A stretch of 42,294 bases of DNA from Smithellaceae bacterium (GTDB lineage Bacteria; Desulfobacterota; Syntrophia; Syntrophales; Smithellaceae): NCBI GenBank assembly GCA_030690945.1, contig JAUYFM010000044.1, forward strand, positions 1 to 42,294, in the 5' to 3' direction. Under the pieces are notes generated by a model that was not told the origin of the DNA, searched no databases, and saw nothing but the letters and a program-made list of their open reading frames with translations. Shown one piece after another: positions 23,548 to 32,164 of the stretch. Position 1 is the stretch's first letter. The number at the start of each line of letters is the position of its first letter. Made by a program: the position numbers and the translations under genes.

Positions 23548-24261
23548 ATGGGACAGGAAATTAATTTCTATGAGGTGATAAAGAATATTTTATCGGAACG
23601 CCTCAAACCGCCATATGTAAAAAAAGAGATCAAAGCAATAATAATGAAGGCCATTGGGGGAGCCGATTACATCTCAGCAATCACCGCATATTTATGGGGA
23701 GCCTATAACAATTTCGATTCCGATGCCAAAATCGCGTTCAAAGAGATATTTTTTAACGACTTAAAGATACACAATCCATCGGCGTTTTATTTTTTTTCTT
23801 TCTATTTTCTGAATGATTTTAAAAGAACTGGTTTTGACCGTCGTGCTGAGAGCGATCGAAGGGACTCATATTCATTGGATTTCTTCAATGATAAAATTAT
23901 TGAAAGGCGTCAGGGGAAAGATAGACGGAAGAGTCAGGAGACGCGGTTAAATTGGACCAGGGTTTCAAAATGGGTCAGCGTACCGTTTAATGTGGAGGAG
24001 GGCGAGGGCCTCCGGGGAGAAGACCAGGCAGATTCGCCCGTTGAAAAGAAATTACGGCAGCTTGATAATCATGTTGCAAGCGAGATATGCCTTCGTCCCG
24101 ATGAGGAAATGGATATCCGGAGCTTAAATGGTATATTGTCTGCTCTCGTCATCTACTTTGATATATACATCAAGCAGGGACGAACAGAGTGGTTGCGTAG
24201 CTTGGACGAAGAAATATTTGAACGCGCCAAGAATGTTATGATCAAACTCACTAAAAGATAA
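23548..24261 (+). CDS. Protein of unknown function with two RRxxxDRR motifs
   Basis: A 237-residue soluble protein. Residues 1-90 are predicted helical and aromatic (YLWGAYNNF, AFYFFSFYFLNDF). The middle holds two arginine motifs, DRRAESDRRDS (97-107) and ERRQGKDRRKS (119-129), of a kind often seen as short linkers in c-di-GMP and other signalling proteins. The C-terminal 80 residues are acidic and helical. No catalytic motif is visible. AAAGGAG precedes the ATG. It is the first gene behind promoter module C, 22 bases before the deacetylase-TPR gene, with an HD-GYP regulator and a PP2C phosphatase following, so a regulatory role is likely. Confidence 0.7.
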   Translation: MGQEINFYEVIKNILSERLKPPYVKKEIKAIIMKAIGGADYISAITAYLWGAYNNFDSDAKIAFKEIFFNDLKIHNPSAFYFFSFYFLNDFKRTGFDRRAESDRRDSYSLDFFNDKIIERRQGKDRRKSQETRLNWTRVSKWVSVPFNVEEGEGLRGEDQADSPVEKKLRQLDNHVASEICLRPDEEMDIRSLNGILSALVIYFDIYIKQGRTEWLRSLDEEIFERAKNVMIKLTKR

Positions 24262-24283
24262 ACAGTTTAGGTGGTGATTCACG

Positions 24284-26386
24284 ATGGAAGGAAAAAAAGC
24301 GCTTCTGGCCAATATCCTGCACAATTCTAATCTCGTCAACCTGTTCAAGCGCCTGCCGATGAGAAATAAGCTGATCATCCTGAATTATCATCGTATCCGA
24401 CCGAGTGATTTTCTGTTTCACACGGATTTTGACGACGGGGTCTACGGTTTAAATTCAGATGAGTTTGCCAGGCAGGTCAAGTGGCTAAAACACAACACGC
24501 TTGTAATGTCTGAAAGGGACCTTCTTGACCACTACAAAGATGGGAGGTTTTTTTCTCCAAAGACATCCACGCCCTGCGTGATGATAACGTTCGATGATGG
24601 ATATCGTGACAATTATACCCTCGCCTATCCGATATTAAAATACTATGAGGTTCCCGCCATTCTGTTTGTGACGACTCAGATGATTAATACCCGGCAGATG
24701 TCCTGGTGGGACATTATTGCTTATCTCATCAAACGCTGCGAAAAACCTTTCATCAGTTTTGGCGGCAAACAAATGCCGATGGGTGATCAGAAAAAGGATG
24801 CCATCGCCTTTTTTCTGCTCATGATGAAACGGGAGCAGTATGAGCATACCAAGTATCTGCTGCCCGAGCTTTCTGAAGCCTGCGATGTCGCACTTCCGGA
24901 CCTTGAGTTGCAGGATAAGGAAATTCTCAGTTGGGAAGAAATTCGGGAAATGGCGCAGCATCAGATCGCCATTGGTTCTCATACCCATTCCCATCGGGCG
25001 TTATCCACGATCAACCCCAGTTCTCAAAAAGAAGAAATGATATTATCCAAACTGATTATCGAAGAGAATATCGGACAGCCGGTTCTGAGCATCTCTTATC
25101 CGGTTGGCGAACTCATTTATATCACGGAGGAAACACCAAGAATAGCAGCATCTTCCGGGTATTTGCTCGGATTTACCACCAATACCGGCGTCAATGACTG
25201 GCAGAGTATTCAGCCTTACGGTATTAGACGGACCGCACGTTTGCTGGAAAAAGTCGCTACCGTATCGCTGCTGACGGTTTTGCCGGGGCTGTTTTCCTGG
25301 GATTCGGCAGCTACCCAACAGATAAAAATGATGAAAGCTCACCCAACCTATGCGGACGCTTATTACCGGTTGGGGGTTATTCATCTGGGCCAGGGAAAAA
25401 TTGAGCAGGCTATCAGCAGCTTTCAGAAAGCGGTCGATGCCAATCCCGATTACACAGAGGCGCGAATCAAGTTGGGAATCAGCCAGGGATTTGCCGGTCA
25501 GTATGATGAAGCAGAAAGAAACCTGTTGTATATCCTGGATAAAAGACCAGCATTTGCAGATATTTATTATTATCTGGGGATCATCCACGCCAGCAATAAG
25601 CAAACCTTCAAGGCAATCGAGCAACTGGAAAAGGCCGTCACGATTAATCCGGGGTATAGCGATGCTATTTTGAAATTAGGCGTTCTCTATTGCCAGCAAA
25701 AGCAATATGACCTTGCCCTGAGCATGCTTCAACGTGCCAGCCGGTTAGACCCGTCAGACAAAGATTTGCTGGCCCTGGTTGAAGCCGGACAAAATATTAT
25801 TGCAATGTATGGCTATGAATCTGCTAAAATACTCCCCTTATTTTCTTCCTACATTGGCAATAGTGATCAGATTGATGAACTCGTCAAGGGATTTATAACA
25901 CACCTGAGTATCAGTCCGAACTTGAATGATATTATGACCATTGTTGAAAAAGGAATATTCCCCAGAGAAAACATGGAAGCTCTGGTGCTTCTGTTTCAAG
26001 ATTACAAGGCCACGTTCCCTGAATACTCGGACATTCACTATGTTCTGGGGATTTTGTATAAAAAACTCGATCGCATCAAGGATGCAGAAATATGCTTTAC
26101 GGAAGCGGTCAGATTGAATCCGAATTATATAAAAGCCAGGCTGAATCTGTTTAATCTTTTAAAAGAACAGGGCAGATTTACGGAAGCGATTGGACATGGA
26201 TACGCTCTGGAGCGATTTAATTTGCTCTATCCGGACCTGTATTGCGGTCTGGCGGAAACATCTCTGGGACTTGGCAGATATTCAGACGCAGAGCAATTTG
26301 CCCAAAAAGCTATTTCAATCAGTCCGGTTTATCAAAGGGTGCAGCATGTATTTGATAAAATTCGTGAAAGCCATGACGTTACGTGA
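24284..26386 (+). CDS. Polysaccharide deacetylase (CE4/NodB) fused to TPR repeats
   Basis: The 700-residue protein begins with a NodB-homology domain: motif 1 ITFDDGYRDN (about 101-110, metal Asp and base Asp) and motif 2 GSHTHSHRALS (His233/His237), within LNYHRI and ISYPVGE flanks typical of surface-polysaccharide deacetylases. From about 340 the chain switches to tetratricopeptide repeats: one block at about 345-505 (AYYRLGVIHLGQGKIEQAI) and another at about 580-690 (IHYVLGILYKKLDRIKDAE). No signal peptide is evident, so cytoplasmic or unconventional location must be considered. Enzymes of this family remove N-acetyl groups from amino sugars; the TPR part probably docks it onto a synthesis or export complex. 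AGGTGG precedes the start. Confidence 0.88.
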   Translation: MEGKKALLANILHNSNLVNLFKRLPMRNKLIILNYHRIRPSDFLFHTDFDDGVYGLNSDEFARQVKWLKHNTLVMSERDLLDHYKDGRFFSPKTSTPCVMITFDDGYRDNYTLAYPILKYYEVPAILFVTTQMINTRQMSWWDIIAYLIKRCEKPFISFGGKQMPMGDQKKDAIAFFLLMMKREQYEHTKYLLPELSEACDVALPDLELQDKEILSWEEIREMAQHQIAIGSHTHSHRALSTINPSSQKEEMILSKLIIEENIGQPVLSISYPVGELIYITEETPRIAASSGYLLGFTTNTGVNDWQSIQPYGIRRTARLLEKVATVSLLTVLPGLFSWDSAATQQIKMMKAHPTYADAYYRLGVIHLGQGKIEQAISSFQKAVDANPDYTEARIKLGISQGFAGQYDEAERNLLYILDKRPAFADIYYYLGIIHASNKQTFKAIEQLEKAVTINPGYSDAILKLGVLYCQQKQYDLALSMLQRASRLDPSDKDLLALVEAGQNIIAMYGYESAKILPLFSSYIGNSDQIDELVKGFITHLSISPNLNDIMTIVEKGIFPRENMEALVLLFQDYKATFPEYSDIHYVLGILYKKLDRIKDAEICFTEAVRLNPNYIKARLNLFNLLKEQGRFTEAIGHGYALERFNLLYPDLYCGLAETSLGLGRYSDAEQFAQKAISISPVYQRVQHVFDKIRESHDVT

Positions 26387-26453
26387 GATATCATAGAGGT
26401 ATCCATGAAAAAATTCCTTTCAATAAGCCATTATTGCTATTTACAGAGGTGTC

Positions 26454-27551
26454 ATGTCCGAACTGACTGAATCTCCGAAAAGATACACGATCCTTCTTGT
26501 AGATGACTCATCTGATATTATCGTGTTAATGGGCAGACTGCTCAAAGACGCCTACAGAATAAAAAATGCTACTGACGGCGAAAAAGCCCTGAAAATAGCA
26601 TCCTCGGAAGATCCACCCGATCTTATTCTTCTCGATGTGATGATGCCGGGTATGGATGGTTACGAGGTGTGCCGCCTCCTTAAGGAAGACCCAAAAACGG
26701 CGAAAATCCCCGTCATTTTCCTGACGGCAAAATCTGATGTGGAAGATGAAAAAAGAGGCTTTGAACTCGGGGCTGTTGACTATATTACAAAGCCGATCAG
26801 CGCCCCTATCCTGCTTGCCCGGATCAAGAACCATATTCTCTTAAAAGATTCAAGGGATTATCTGATCGATAAAAATTCCTTCCTTGAGCATGAAATAGCA
26901 CGCCGGACGCAGCAGGTAGTTGAAATACAGGATGTTACCATGATCGCGATGGGTTCTCTGGCTGAAACGCGTGATAGTGAAACAGGCAACCACATCAGGC
27001 GAACCCAGCAGTATGTAAAAATGTTGGCCATGAAATTGAAGGATAATCCAAGATTTAAATTATTTTTGACCGACGAGAACATTGACCTGCTCTATAAGTC
27101 TGCCCCCCTTCATGATATCGGGAAGGTCGGGGTTCCCGACAATATCTTATTGAAACCGGGGAAGCTGACCCCTAAAGAGTTTGAGATTATGGAGAAGCAT
27201 ACGACATACGGACGTGACGCAATTATTGCAGCAGAAAACCGTCTTGAATCGCCCGCATCGTTTCTTACTTTTGCGCGCGAAATAGCGTACTCACACCAGG
27301 AAAAATGGGACGGCAGCGGCTATCCGGAGGGATTATCGGGTGATGATATACCCATCTCTGCCCGGTTAATGGCTGTTGCCGATGTTTATGATGCCCTCAT
27401 TACCCGTCGTGTGTATAAAAAGCCCTTCCCGCATGAGCTTTCAGTTGACATGATCAAGAACGGATACGCTACCCACTTTGATCCGGACGTTGTTGATGCG
27501 TTTATTGAAATAGAAAAAGAACTCTATGAAGTAGCAAAAAAATTCCATTAA
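26454..27551 (+). CDS. Response regulator with HD-GYP output (RpfG-like)
   Basis: The 365-residue protein has an N-terminal receiver (about 12-125; DD at 17-18, phospho-acceptor Asp61 in LLDVMMPGMDG, Lys in ITKPIS) and a C-terminal HD-GYP domain (about 165-355; HDIGK with His220/Asp221, SHQEKWDGSGYPEGLSG with GYP at 289-291). It would hydrolyse c-di-GMP when phosphorylated. No kinase is adjacent on this strand. GAGGTG lies before the ATG. Gene spacing (67 bases after the deacetylase, 72 before the phosphatase) suggests one transcription unit from promoter module C. Confidence 0.92.
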   Translation: MSELTESPKRYTILLVDDSSDIIVLMGRLLKDAYRIKNATDGEKALKIASSEDPPDLILLDVMMPGMDGYEVCRLLKEDPKTAKIPVIFLTAKSDVEDEKRGFELGAVDYITKPISAPILLARIKNHILLKDSRDYLIDKNSFLEHEIARRTQQVVEIQDVTMIAMGSLAETRDSETGNHIRRTQQYVKMLAMKLKDNPRFKLFLTDENIDLLYKSAPLHDIGKVGVPDNILLKPGKLTPKEFEIMEKHTTYGRDAIIAAENRLESPASFLTFAREIAYSHQEKWDGSGYPEGLSGDDIPISARLMAVADVYDALITRRVYKKPFPHELSVDMIKNGYATHFDPDVVDAFIEIEKELYEVAKKFH

Positions 27552-27623
27552 GAAATCTTCAGAAAAATAGATAGAAGCGCAGGAGTGTGTGCTAAAGTTG
27601 AGTGAACAAGGACAAAATAATTT

Positions 27624-28403
27624 ATGTTCGAATACGTCAGGCATTATGAAAAGTCGGATATCGGTCTTCAAAGGCGCAACAACGAGGATAGTTTTTTAAT
27701 TGTTGACCAGCACTGTAATCATTACAATCTGCAAAAGTATGGTATGTTTTTTGGGGTTGCTGACGGTATGGGGGGGCATGCGGCCGGGGAAGTTGCCAGC
27801 AAGATGGCCTGCGAAGAAACCGTTGCGGCATACTATCATGATGATTGCCTATTTCAGAATATCGGGGATGACAGTGAATTGAAAATGCGGAAACTGGAGA
27901 AGGCGATTTGGTCGGCGCATCATCGCATTATCAATGCCGCAAAGGAGAAGAAAGAATTACGCGGGATGGGGACGACCCTATCCGCGTTGGTGCTTACAGA
28001 TGAAAAAGCGCTCATTGCACATGTTGGGGATAGTCGGATCTATCGCTGCCGGAAAAATTCATTTGAAAGAATGACGGTTGATCATACGAAAAATCAGGCC
28101 TTGATTGACCTGGGTCAAATCCGACCGGAGCATGAAAGCAGCCTTTACTACGGGTATATGTTAACGCAAGCCTTGGGGGGTTATGATGATTTGGCTGAAG
28201 TATTTACCAGGGTGGAGAATGTAGAGCGCGGGGATGTGTTTCTTCTCTGCACGGATGGGTTTCATGATATTGTAACAGATCATGAAATCGAGGAGATACT
28301 TACAGCAAATGCTCCGCCCCAGGCAACTTGCGACGAGCTGGTGCAGGCAGCCATCCGGAACGGGGGGAATGACGACGTAACCGTTATTGTCGTCCAGCTA
28401 TAA
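27624..28403 (+). CDS. PP2C-type serine/threonine phosphatase
   Basis: The 259-residue protein contains the metal-dependent phosphatase motifs in order: RRNNEDSFLI (about 17-26), VADGMGGHAAGEVAS (about 45-59), GMGTTLSAL, AHVGDSRIYRCR, LLCTDGFHDIV and GGNDDVTVIVV. It is of the compact PrpC/Stp kind without sensor domain. It dephosphorylates phospho-Ser/Thr proteins in the cytoplasm. It ends the operon behind promoter module C and is convergent with the STAS/kinase/GAF-HD-GYP unit. The phosphorylated STAS protein encoded there is an attractive substrate, although partner-switch phosphatases are more often SpoIIE-type. Confidence 0.92.
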   Translation: MFEYVRHYEKSDIGLQRRNNEDSFLIVDQHCNHYNLQKYGMFFGVADGMGGHAAGEVASKMACEETVAAYYHDDCLFQNIGDDSELKMRKLEKAIWSAHHRIINAAKEKKELRGMGTTLSALVLTDEKALIAHVGDSRIYRCRKNSFERMTVDHTKNQALIDLGQIRPEHESSLYYGYMLTQALGGYDDLAEVFTRVENVERGDVFLLCTDGFHDIVTDHEIEEILTANAPPQATCDELVQAAIRNGGNDDVTVIVVQL

Positions 28404-28408
28404 TTCTC

Positions 28409-28465
28409 TTAGGGGCCGTTAAGAAATAGCTGTTACATTTCTATCCATTACGTTACGGCCCCTTA
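28409..28465. terminator. Bidirectional terminator between convergent operons
   Basis: AGGGGCCGT (28411-28419) pairs with ACGGCCCCT (28455-28463). T-rich or A-rich bases flank both arms. It sits between the PP2C gene (+) and the GAF-HD-GYP gene (-). The loop is long (35 bases), so strength is uncertain. Confidence 0.5.
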
Positions 28466-28511
28466 TGCCGGTTATGATATTAAAATGTTACAGTTATTAT
28501 TGAACGACGGC

Positions 28512-29702
28512 TTACGGCGTAGAGAGTTCTGCGATTATGCCTTCCAGCAGGGCGGAAATGACGGAGAGGTCCGAATCCCTGTCGAGGTGAGGCAGGATAT
28601 CCGGCTCCGGCAGCTCGCCTTTTATTTCCTTGTCCAGAACCTTACAGAATACGAGCATGACCTTATGATCGAACTGACTTTCCAGGTTTTTTCTTAATTC
28701 GCCAATAGCAGACTGCACGTCCATTTTTTCCCTGTAGGGCCTCTGAGAAGTCATCGCATCGAACGAATCGGCAAGGCTGAGTATCCTGACCCCGTCGCTC
28801 AGCGATTCCTGGGCGAGCGCCTCGGGATACCCGCGTCCGTCAAGACGTTCGTGGTGGTGCCAGACAATATCCTCGACGTTTTTCCACGGGAATTTTATCT
28901 TCGCCGTGATACTGTGGGACAAGGTCGAGTGTTTTCTTATTTCTGCGCGTTCCTCCGGGGTAAAGGGGGTTACCTTGTTCAACAGGGTGTTGCTGATCGC
29001 CAACTTGCCGACATCATGCAGGTACCCCGCCACGTACATGCCTTCTATCTCATGCTCGTCCCATCCCAGTTCACGTGCAATGGCGGCTGAATACTTCGCG
29101 ACCCGGTGGGAATGGTTTTTCGTATAGGCGTCTTTTGCATCAATCGCAGCGGCAAAGGCCTGGAGTGTGCCGTGGTAGATGTGCCTCATCTCTTCATAGA
29201 GTTTCCGGTTTTCTTCAAGCTTGTCCGAAAGGTCCATGAAAAGGGAGTGGTTGTTCAATGCGATTGCGATCTGGTTTGCGATGACGTTGAGAAGTTCAAG
29301 GTCTTCCAGTGTATAAGGGCCGACGGTTAACTTGCCACTTAGAAGGAGAGCGCCAATAAACTCGTCCCTTACCCACAGGGGAGTCAGTATTTCTGCTCCG
29401 GCAACTGCCAGGACGGGGTCGTCTCCGATGAGATAAGGTTCGTTTCTGCCGAGCGACATCAGCTCTTTGGGATTGAGCCGGTTCAGGTCAGCCGGGGCAA
29501 AACCCTTTTGTGTCAAAGTACTCAGTTTGTTTGTGGTTTTATCATAAAAGAGGAGCGCGCCCTTATTTGCCAGAAATGTGCCGGTGATTACATAAAGCAC
29601 CGACTGAATCTTTTCATGGAAATCGTTTTCAGAGGTGATTGCCTGTCCCAAGTCTGCCAGGGCAGATATGTTATACAGCGCTTTTTTAAGTTCCGTGCTC
29701 AT
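28512..29702 (-). CDS. GAF-HD-GYP protein, probable c-di-GMP phosphodiesterase
   Basis: The 396-residue protein has a GAF domain at about 1-155 (GALLFYDKTTNKLSTL, IANQIAIALNN), a short helical linker and an HD-GYP domain at about 180-365 with HDVGK (His229/Asp230), HHHERLDGRGYPEAL (GYP 291-293) and ADSFDAM. Motifs are complete. Its ATG overlaps the stop of the STAS gene by four bases (ATGA), so it is translationally coupled to it. This makes it the probable output or target of the partner switch encoded upstream. A C-terminal tail rich in Asp/Ser (about 366-396) is unlike other HD-GYP proteins here. Confidence 0.9.
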   Translation of the reverse strand: MSTELKKALYNISALADLGQAITSENDFHEKIQSVLYVITGTFLANKGALLFYDKTTNKLSTLTQKGFAPADLNRLNPKELMSLGRNEPYLIGDDPVLAVAGAEILTPLWVRDEFIGALLLSGKLTVGPYTLEDLELLNVIANQIAIALNNHSLFMDLSDKLEENRKLYEEMRHIYHGTLQAFAAAIDAKDAYTKNHSHRVAKYSAAIARELGWDEHEIEGMYVAGYLHDVGKLAISNTLLNKVTPFTPEERAEIRKHSTLSHSITAKIKFPWKNVEDIVWHHHERLDGRGYPEALAQESLSDGVRILSLADSFDAMTSQRPYREKMDVQSAIGELRKNLESQFDHKVMLVFCKVLDKEIKGELPEPDILPHLDRDSDLSVISALLEGIIAELSTP

Positions 29703-30061
29703 AATTTTCCGGTTTTAAGGTATGTTAATGCATCACTTTCGACGGGGAAAACCAGCATATGCTGCATAAGACCCAGCATCTCGAAGGTGTCGCGGAGAAG
29801 CTTGGACATGTTCGTACAGCAAATCGTGCCCTTGATGTTCTTTAGATCTTCGATGATCTGTAGAAGCATGGATATGCCGATAGAATTGATTAAGTCCGTT
29901 TCGCTGAAATTCACCACGATTTTCGTTATGCCCTTGCCGATGTAAATGCCGCATTCAATGACAAGATTTTCGCCCGAAAGATTGTTCAGGTATCCCTTGG
30001 GGTAAATAATTGCAGCGTCTCCTTCGCGCCTTGAAGCCACGCTGAATTGAACTGATTTCAT
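29699..30061 (-). CDS. STAS-domain protein (anti-sigma factor antagonist-like)
   Basis: The 120-residue protein is a single STAS domain of the SpoIIAA/RsbV type. The phospho-acceptor loop is TDLINSIGISMLL, with Ser60 in the position of the phosphorylated Ser. VSFMD-like strand KIVVNFSETDLINS precedes it. In partner switches the unphosphorylated form captures a HATPase kinase. It lies between the ATPase-kinase gene (22 bases upstream) and the GAF-HD-GYP gene (4-base overlap). AGAGGTG precedes the ATG. No sigma factor gene is seen near it. Confidence 0.9.
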   Translation of the reverse strand: MKSVQFSVASRREGDAAIIYPKGYLNNLSGENLVIECGIYIGKGITKIVVNFSETDLINSIGISMLLQIIEDLKNIKGTICCTNMSKLLRDTFEMLGLMQHMLVFPVESDALTYLKTGKL

Positions 30062-30083
30062 TTAAGCACCTCTTTGCATTTTA

Positions 30084-31724
30084 TCATGAACCATTATCTA
30101 TATTCTTTGTCAGGATAACCCTCGTTCTGTCGTTTACCCTCTCCACCTTCACGCTGTCCATAATCTTATGAACAAGCTTGTACCCCCAGCCCCTCTTCAT
30201 GCCCAGCCGCATCTTCTCTTCCACGGGGACCTCTTTGATCGACTCGAGCGAGAAAGGCCTGCCGGAGTTTTCTATGATGATTTCGAGTTTGTCCGGCCTG
30301 GTGATGAATTTAAGGAAGACCTTTTTTTCGTAACTCCCGCTGTGCTCTATTGCATTAATGCAGACTTCAATCAGCGCGATCTGTAAATAATTCAGGAACT
30401 CATCGTCGAGATTCATGTTTTTGCCAATCTGTTCGACAGCTTTTGCCACCACAAGTTCCGCATTGGAACTCATCGGGATCACCAGCTCAAAACACGATTC
30501 TTCTCTTTTCTGAATATATTTCGCCTCTATCTTCTCCCTCGCATCGTTGGCGTTTCTGCCCTCTATTTCCTTCATGTAAAGACAGTGGATGAAATCCTGG
30601 AGGACTGCATCTTTGGCCCGTATGATCCCTGAGGTCGTAAGTGCGCCGAGAAGGGTTTCCGTCTCGGCCTCGCCCAGGCCGGATACCATGGAGAGTCTTT
30701 TGCCGTCTTCAATTCCCCCGTTTTCAATCGCGTGCATGAGGAGCTTCAGCATTGCTTTTCTTTGTGCCGAGTTTTTAACATAACGGCTGAATGCTGAAGC
30801 CCAATAAAAGGCAGTTTCACCATCGGATACTTCAAAACTGTAACATTCTATTAAATCCTTTTCATTAATCACGTTTTTCTGCATTTTCCAGGCTGCTTTT
30901 GCGAGGTTCTTGATATAAAAAGGATTTCCCCTCAATATATTCAGGAACTCAAGCTGCACGCCCGGTGCGCAGGTTATCTTCAGATTTGTGAGATGAGCCC
31001 TGAAAAGCGTAACGGCCAGGTCTTCCGGAAGAGGACCGAGCCGCATCCGCTCCGTCATCCCGATAAGGGAATGATCTGTGAATATAGACTCAAGCGCTCC
31101 GGCCGAGCCGGTGATCACATGAGGGCAGCGGCGGTTTCGCATCGATTCCCCGAAGAGGCTGATAAGACCGTGCGCATCGCCCAGGCTGGACTCGTAAAGG
31201 TGTGCAGCCGCATCAAAGTCGTCCAGCATTACGATAACCGGCTTTCCCATTTTTTGAGCGGCCATGACCGGGGCGGATATTGCCGCAACGAGCTGCCAGT
31301 AAAAATCATTTTTGTTTACATGGCCCTGAAAGTCTTCGATGCAGTCGATCAGCCAGTACAAACCGAGCGAAGATATTGTCGGCATAAGACGCTGAAGCGG
31401 CTCAGCCACATGACTTGCGAGCGAAGGATCTTTTTTTACGAAGGAGACATATTGCCTGACAAACCCGGTGAAATAGTCTTGGGCAAAATAGGTTCCCTTC
31501 AGGTTCGCCGTCTTGAAGGAATAGTAAAACGGTACGACATTGTTCTCCCAGAAAAGGATACGGTAAAGCTGTTTGAGGAGTTCAGTCTTGCCCATTCCCC
31601 TTGCGCCGTCAAGGAACACATCTCCGCCCAGGGCATTTGCCTTTAATTTGGACAGACCCTTCAGATAATTTAGCTCGGGTTCCCTGTTTAGAAAGTCTTC
31701 TGCGGGGATGGCATTAAATGGCAC
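30084..31724 (-). CDS. P-loop ATPase fused to an RsbW-like HATPase (anti-sigma/switch kinase)
   Basis: The 546-residue protein has an N-terminal AAA/STAND-type ATPase (about 8-300) with Walker A DGARGMGKTE (39-48), Walker B VIVMLDDFDA (163-172) and sensor-like RMRLGPL, a winged-helix-like middle (about 315-400), and a C-terminal HATPase of the RsbW/SpoIIAB family (about 415-540): ALIEVCINAIEHS (N-box, Glu453/Asn457), IIIENSGRP and RGWGYKLVHKIMD. The HATPase part would phosphorylate the STAS protein encoded next. Fusion of a NTP-driven switch module to this kinase is unusual and suggests that signal input passes through the ATPase. GTG start at 31724 with GAGGG upstream. It heads the operon controlled by promoter module D. 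Confidence 0.85.
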   Translation of the reverse strand: MPFNAIPAEDFLNREPELNYLKGLSKLKANALGGDVFLDGARGMGKTELLKQLYRILFWENNVVPFYYSFKTANLKGTYFAQDYFTGFVRQYVSFVKKDPSLASHVAEPLQRLMPTISSLGLYWLIDCIEDFQGHVNKNDFYWQLVAAISAPVMAAQKMGKPVIVMLDDFDAAAHLYESSLGDAHGLISLFGESMRNRRCPHVITGSAGALESIFTDHSLIGMTERMRLGPLPEDLAVTLFRAHLTNLKITCAPGVQLEFLNILRGNPFYIKNLAKAAWKMQKNVINEKDLIECYSFEVSDGETAFYWASAFSRYVKNSAQRKAMLKLLMHAIENGGIEDGKRLSMVSGLGEAETETLLGALTTSGIIRAKDAVLQDFIHCLYMKEIEGRNANDAREKIEAKYIQKREESCFELVIPMSSNAELVVAKAVEQIGKNMNLDDEFLNYLQIALIEVCINAIEHSGSYEKKVFLKFITRPDKLEIIIENSGRPFSLESIKEVPVEEKMRLGMKRGWGYKLVHKIMDSVKVERVNDRTRVILTKNIDNGS

Positions 31725-31805
31725 CGGTGACCCTCACGCCTGCTGTTAAAAGTAAACACCTTTCGGCAGGCTCAAGCCGAAGAGAGTGTTCATTCTGGTT
31801 TGATA

Positions 31806-31860
31806 TGATAAATCTCCATCTTTTCGCGGGAAGCATAATGAAAAGAGGTTTGTGTGTCAA
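31806..31860 (-). promoter_or_regulatory. Promoter-leader module, copy D (partner-switch operon)
   Basis: On the minus strand TTGACA (31860-31855), 17 bases, TATGCT (31837-31832), then TCCCGCGAAAA and an ending TTATCA (31811-31806). It resembles copy C most (TATGCT followed by TCCCGC) but the leader is two bases shorter and its hairpin is weak. Leader to the GTG start is about 100 bases. Confidence 0.6.
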
Positions 31861-32164
31861 GAAGAATAGAAGGGGAACGAATAGAGGGCGCCTGTCCTCC
31901 TTGTATTCATCATAACTTTTTATTGCGGGGCAATGATTTTAAGGGGATTGCCCATATCTAAAAAAACAGGCCACGCAATGGAAAAAAATATTTACATCTT
32001 CAAAATTATGCAGTAGGATCGGTGCTCAAAGGCAAAGGGAGCTTCCCATCTCCTGACTGTTCCGGGGATGTTGAGTCCAGGCGGCTTCTGCACAATAATT
32101 TGAAATAATTAAACATGGGTCCATCATCAACGATCAGGAAGGAATTGAGCATGGGAGAAGCGGC
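31861..32164. other. Non-coding region between divergent units
   Basis: Besides promoter module D at its left border, the 440 bases between the switch kinase and the zinc-ribbon gene show no gene. A/T-rich runs occur around 31910-32010. No promoter with good spacing was found for the rightward gene at 32165, and no ribosome-binding site beyond GGGAGAAG just before its ATG. Confidence 0.4.
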
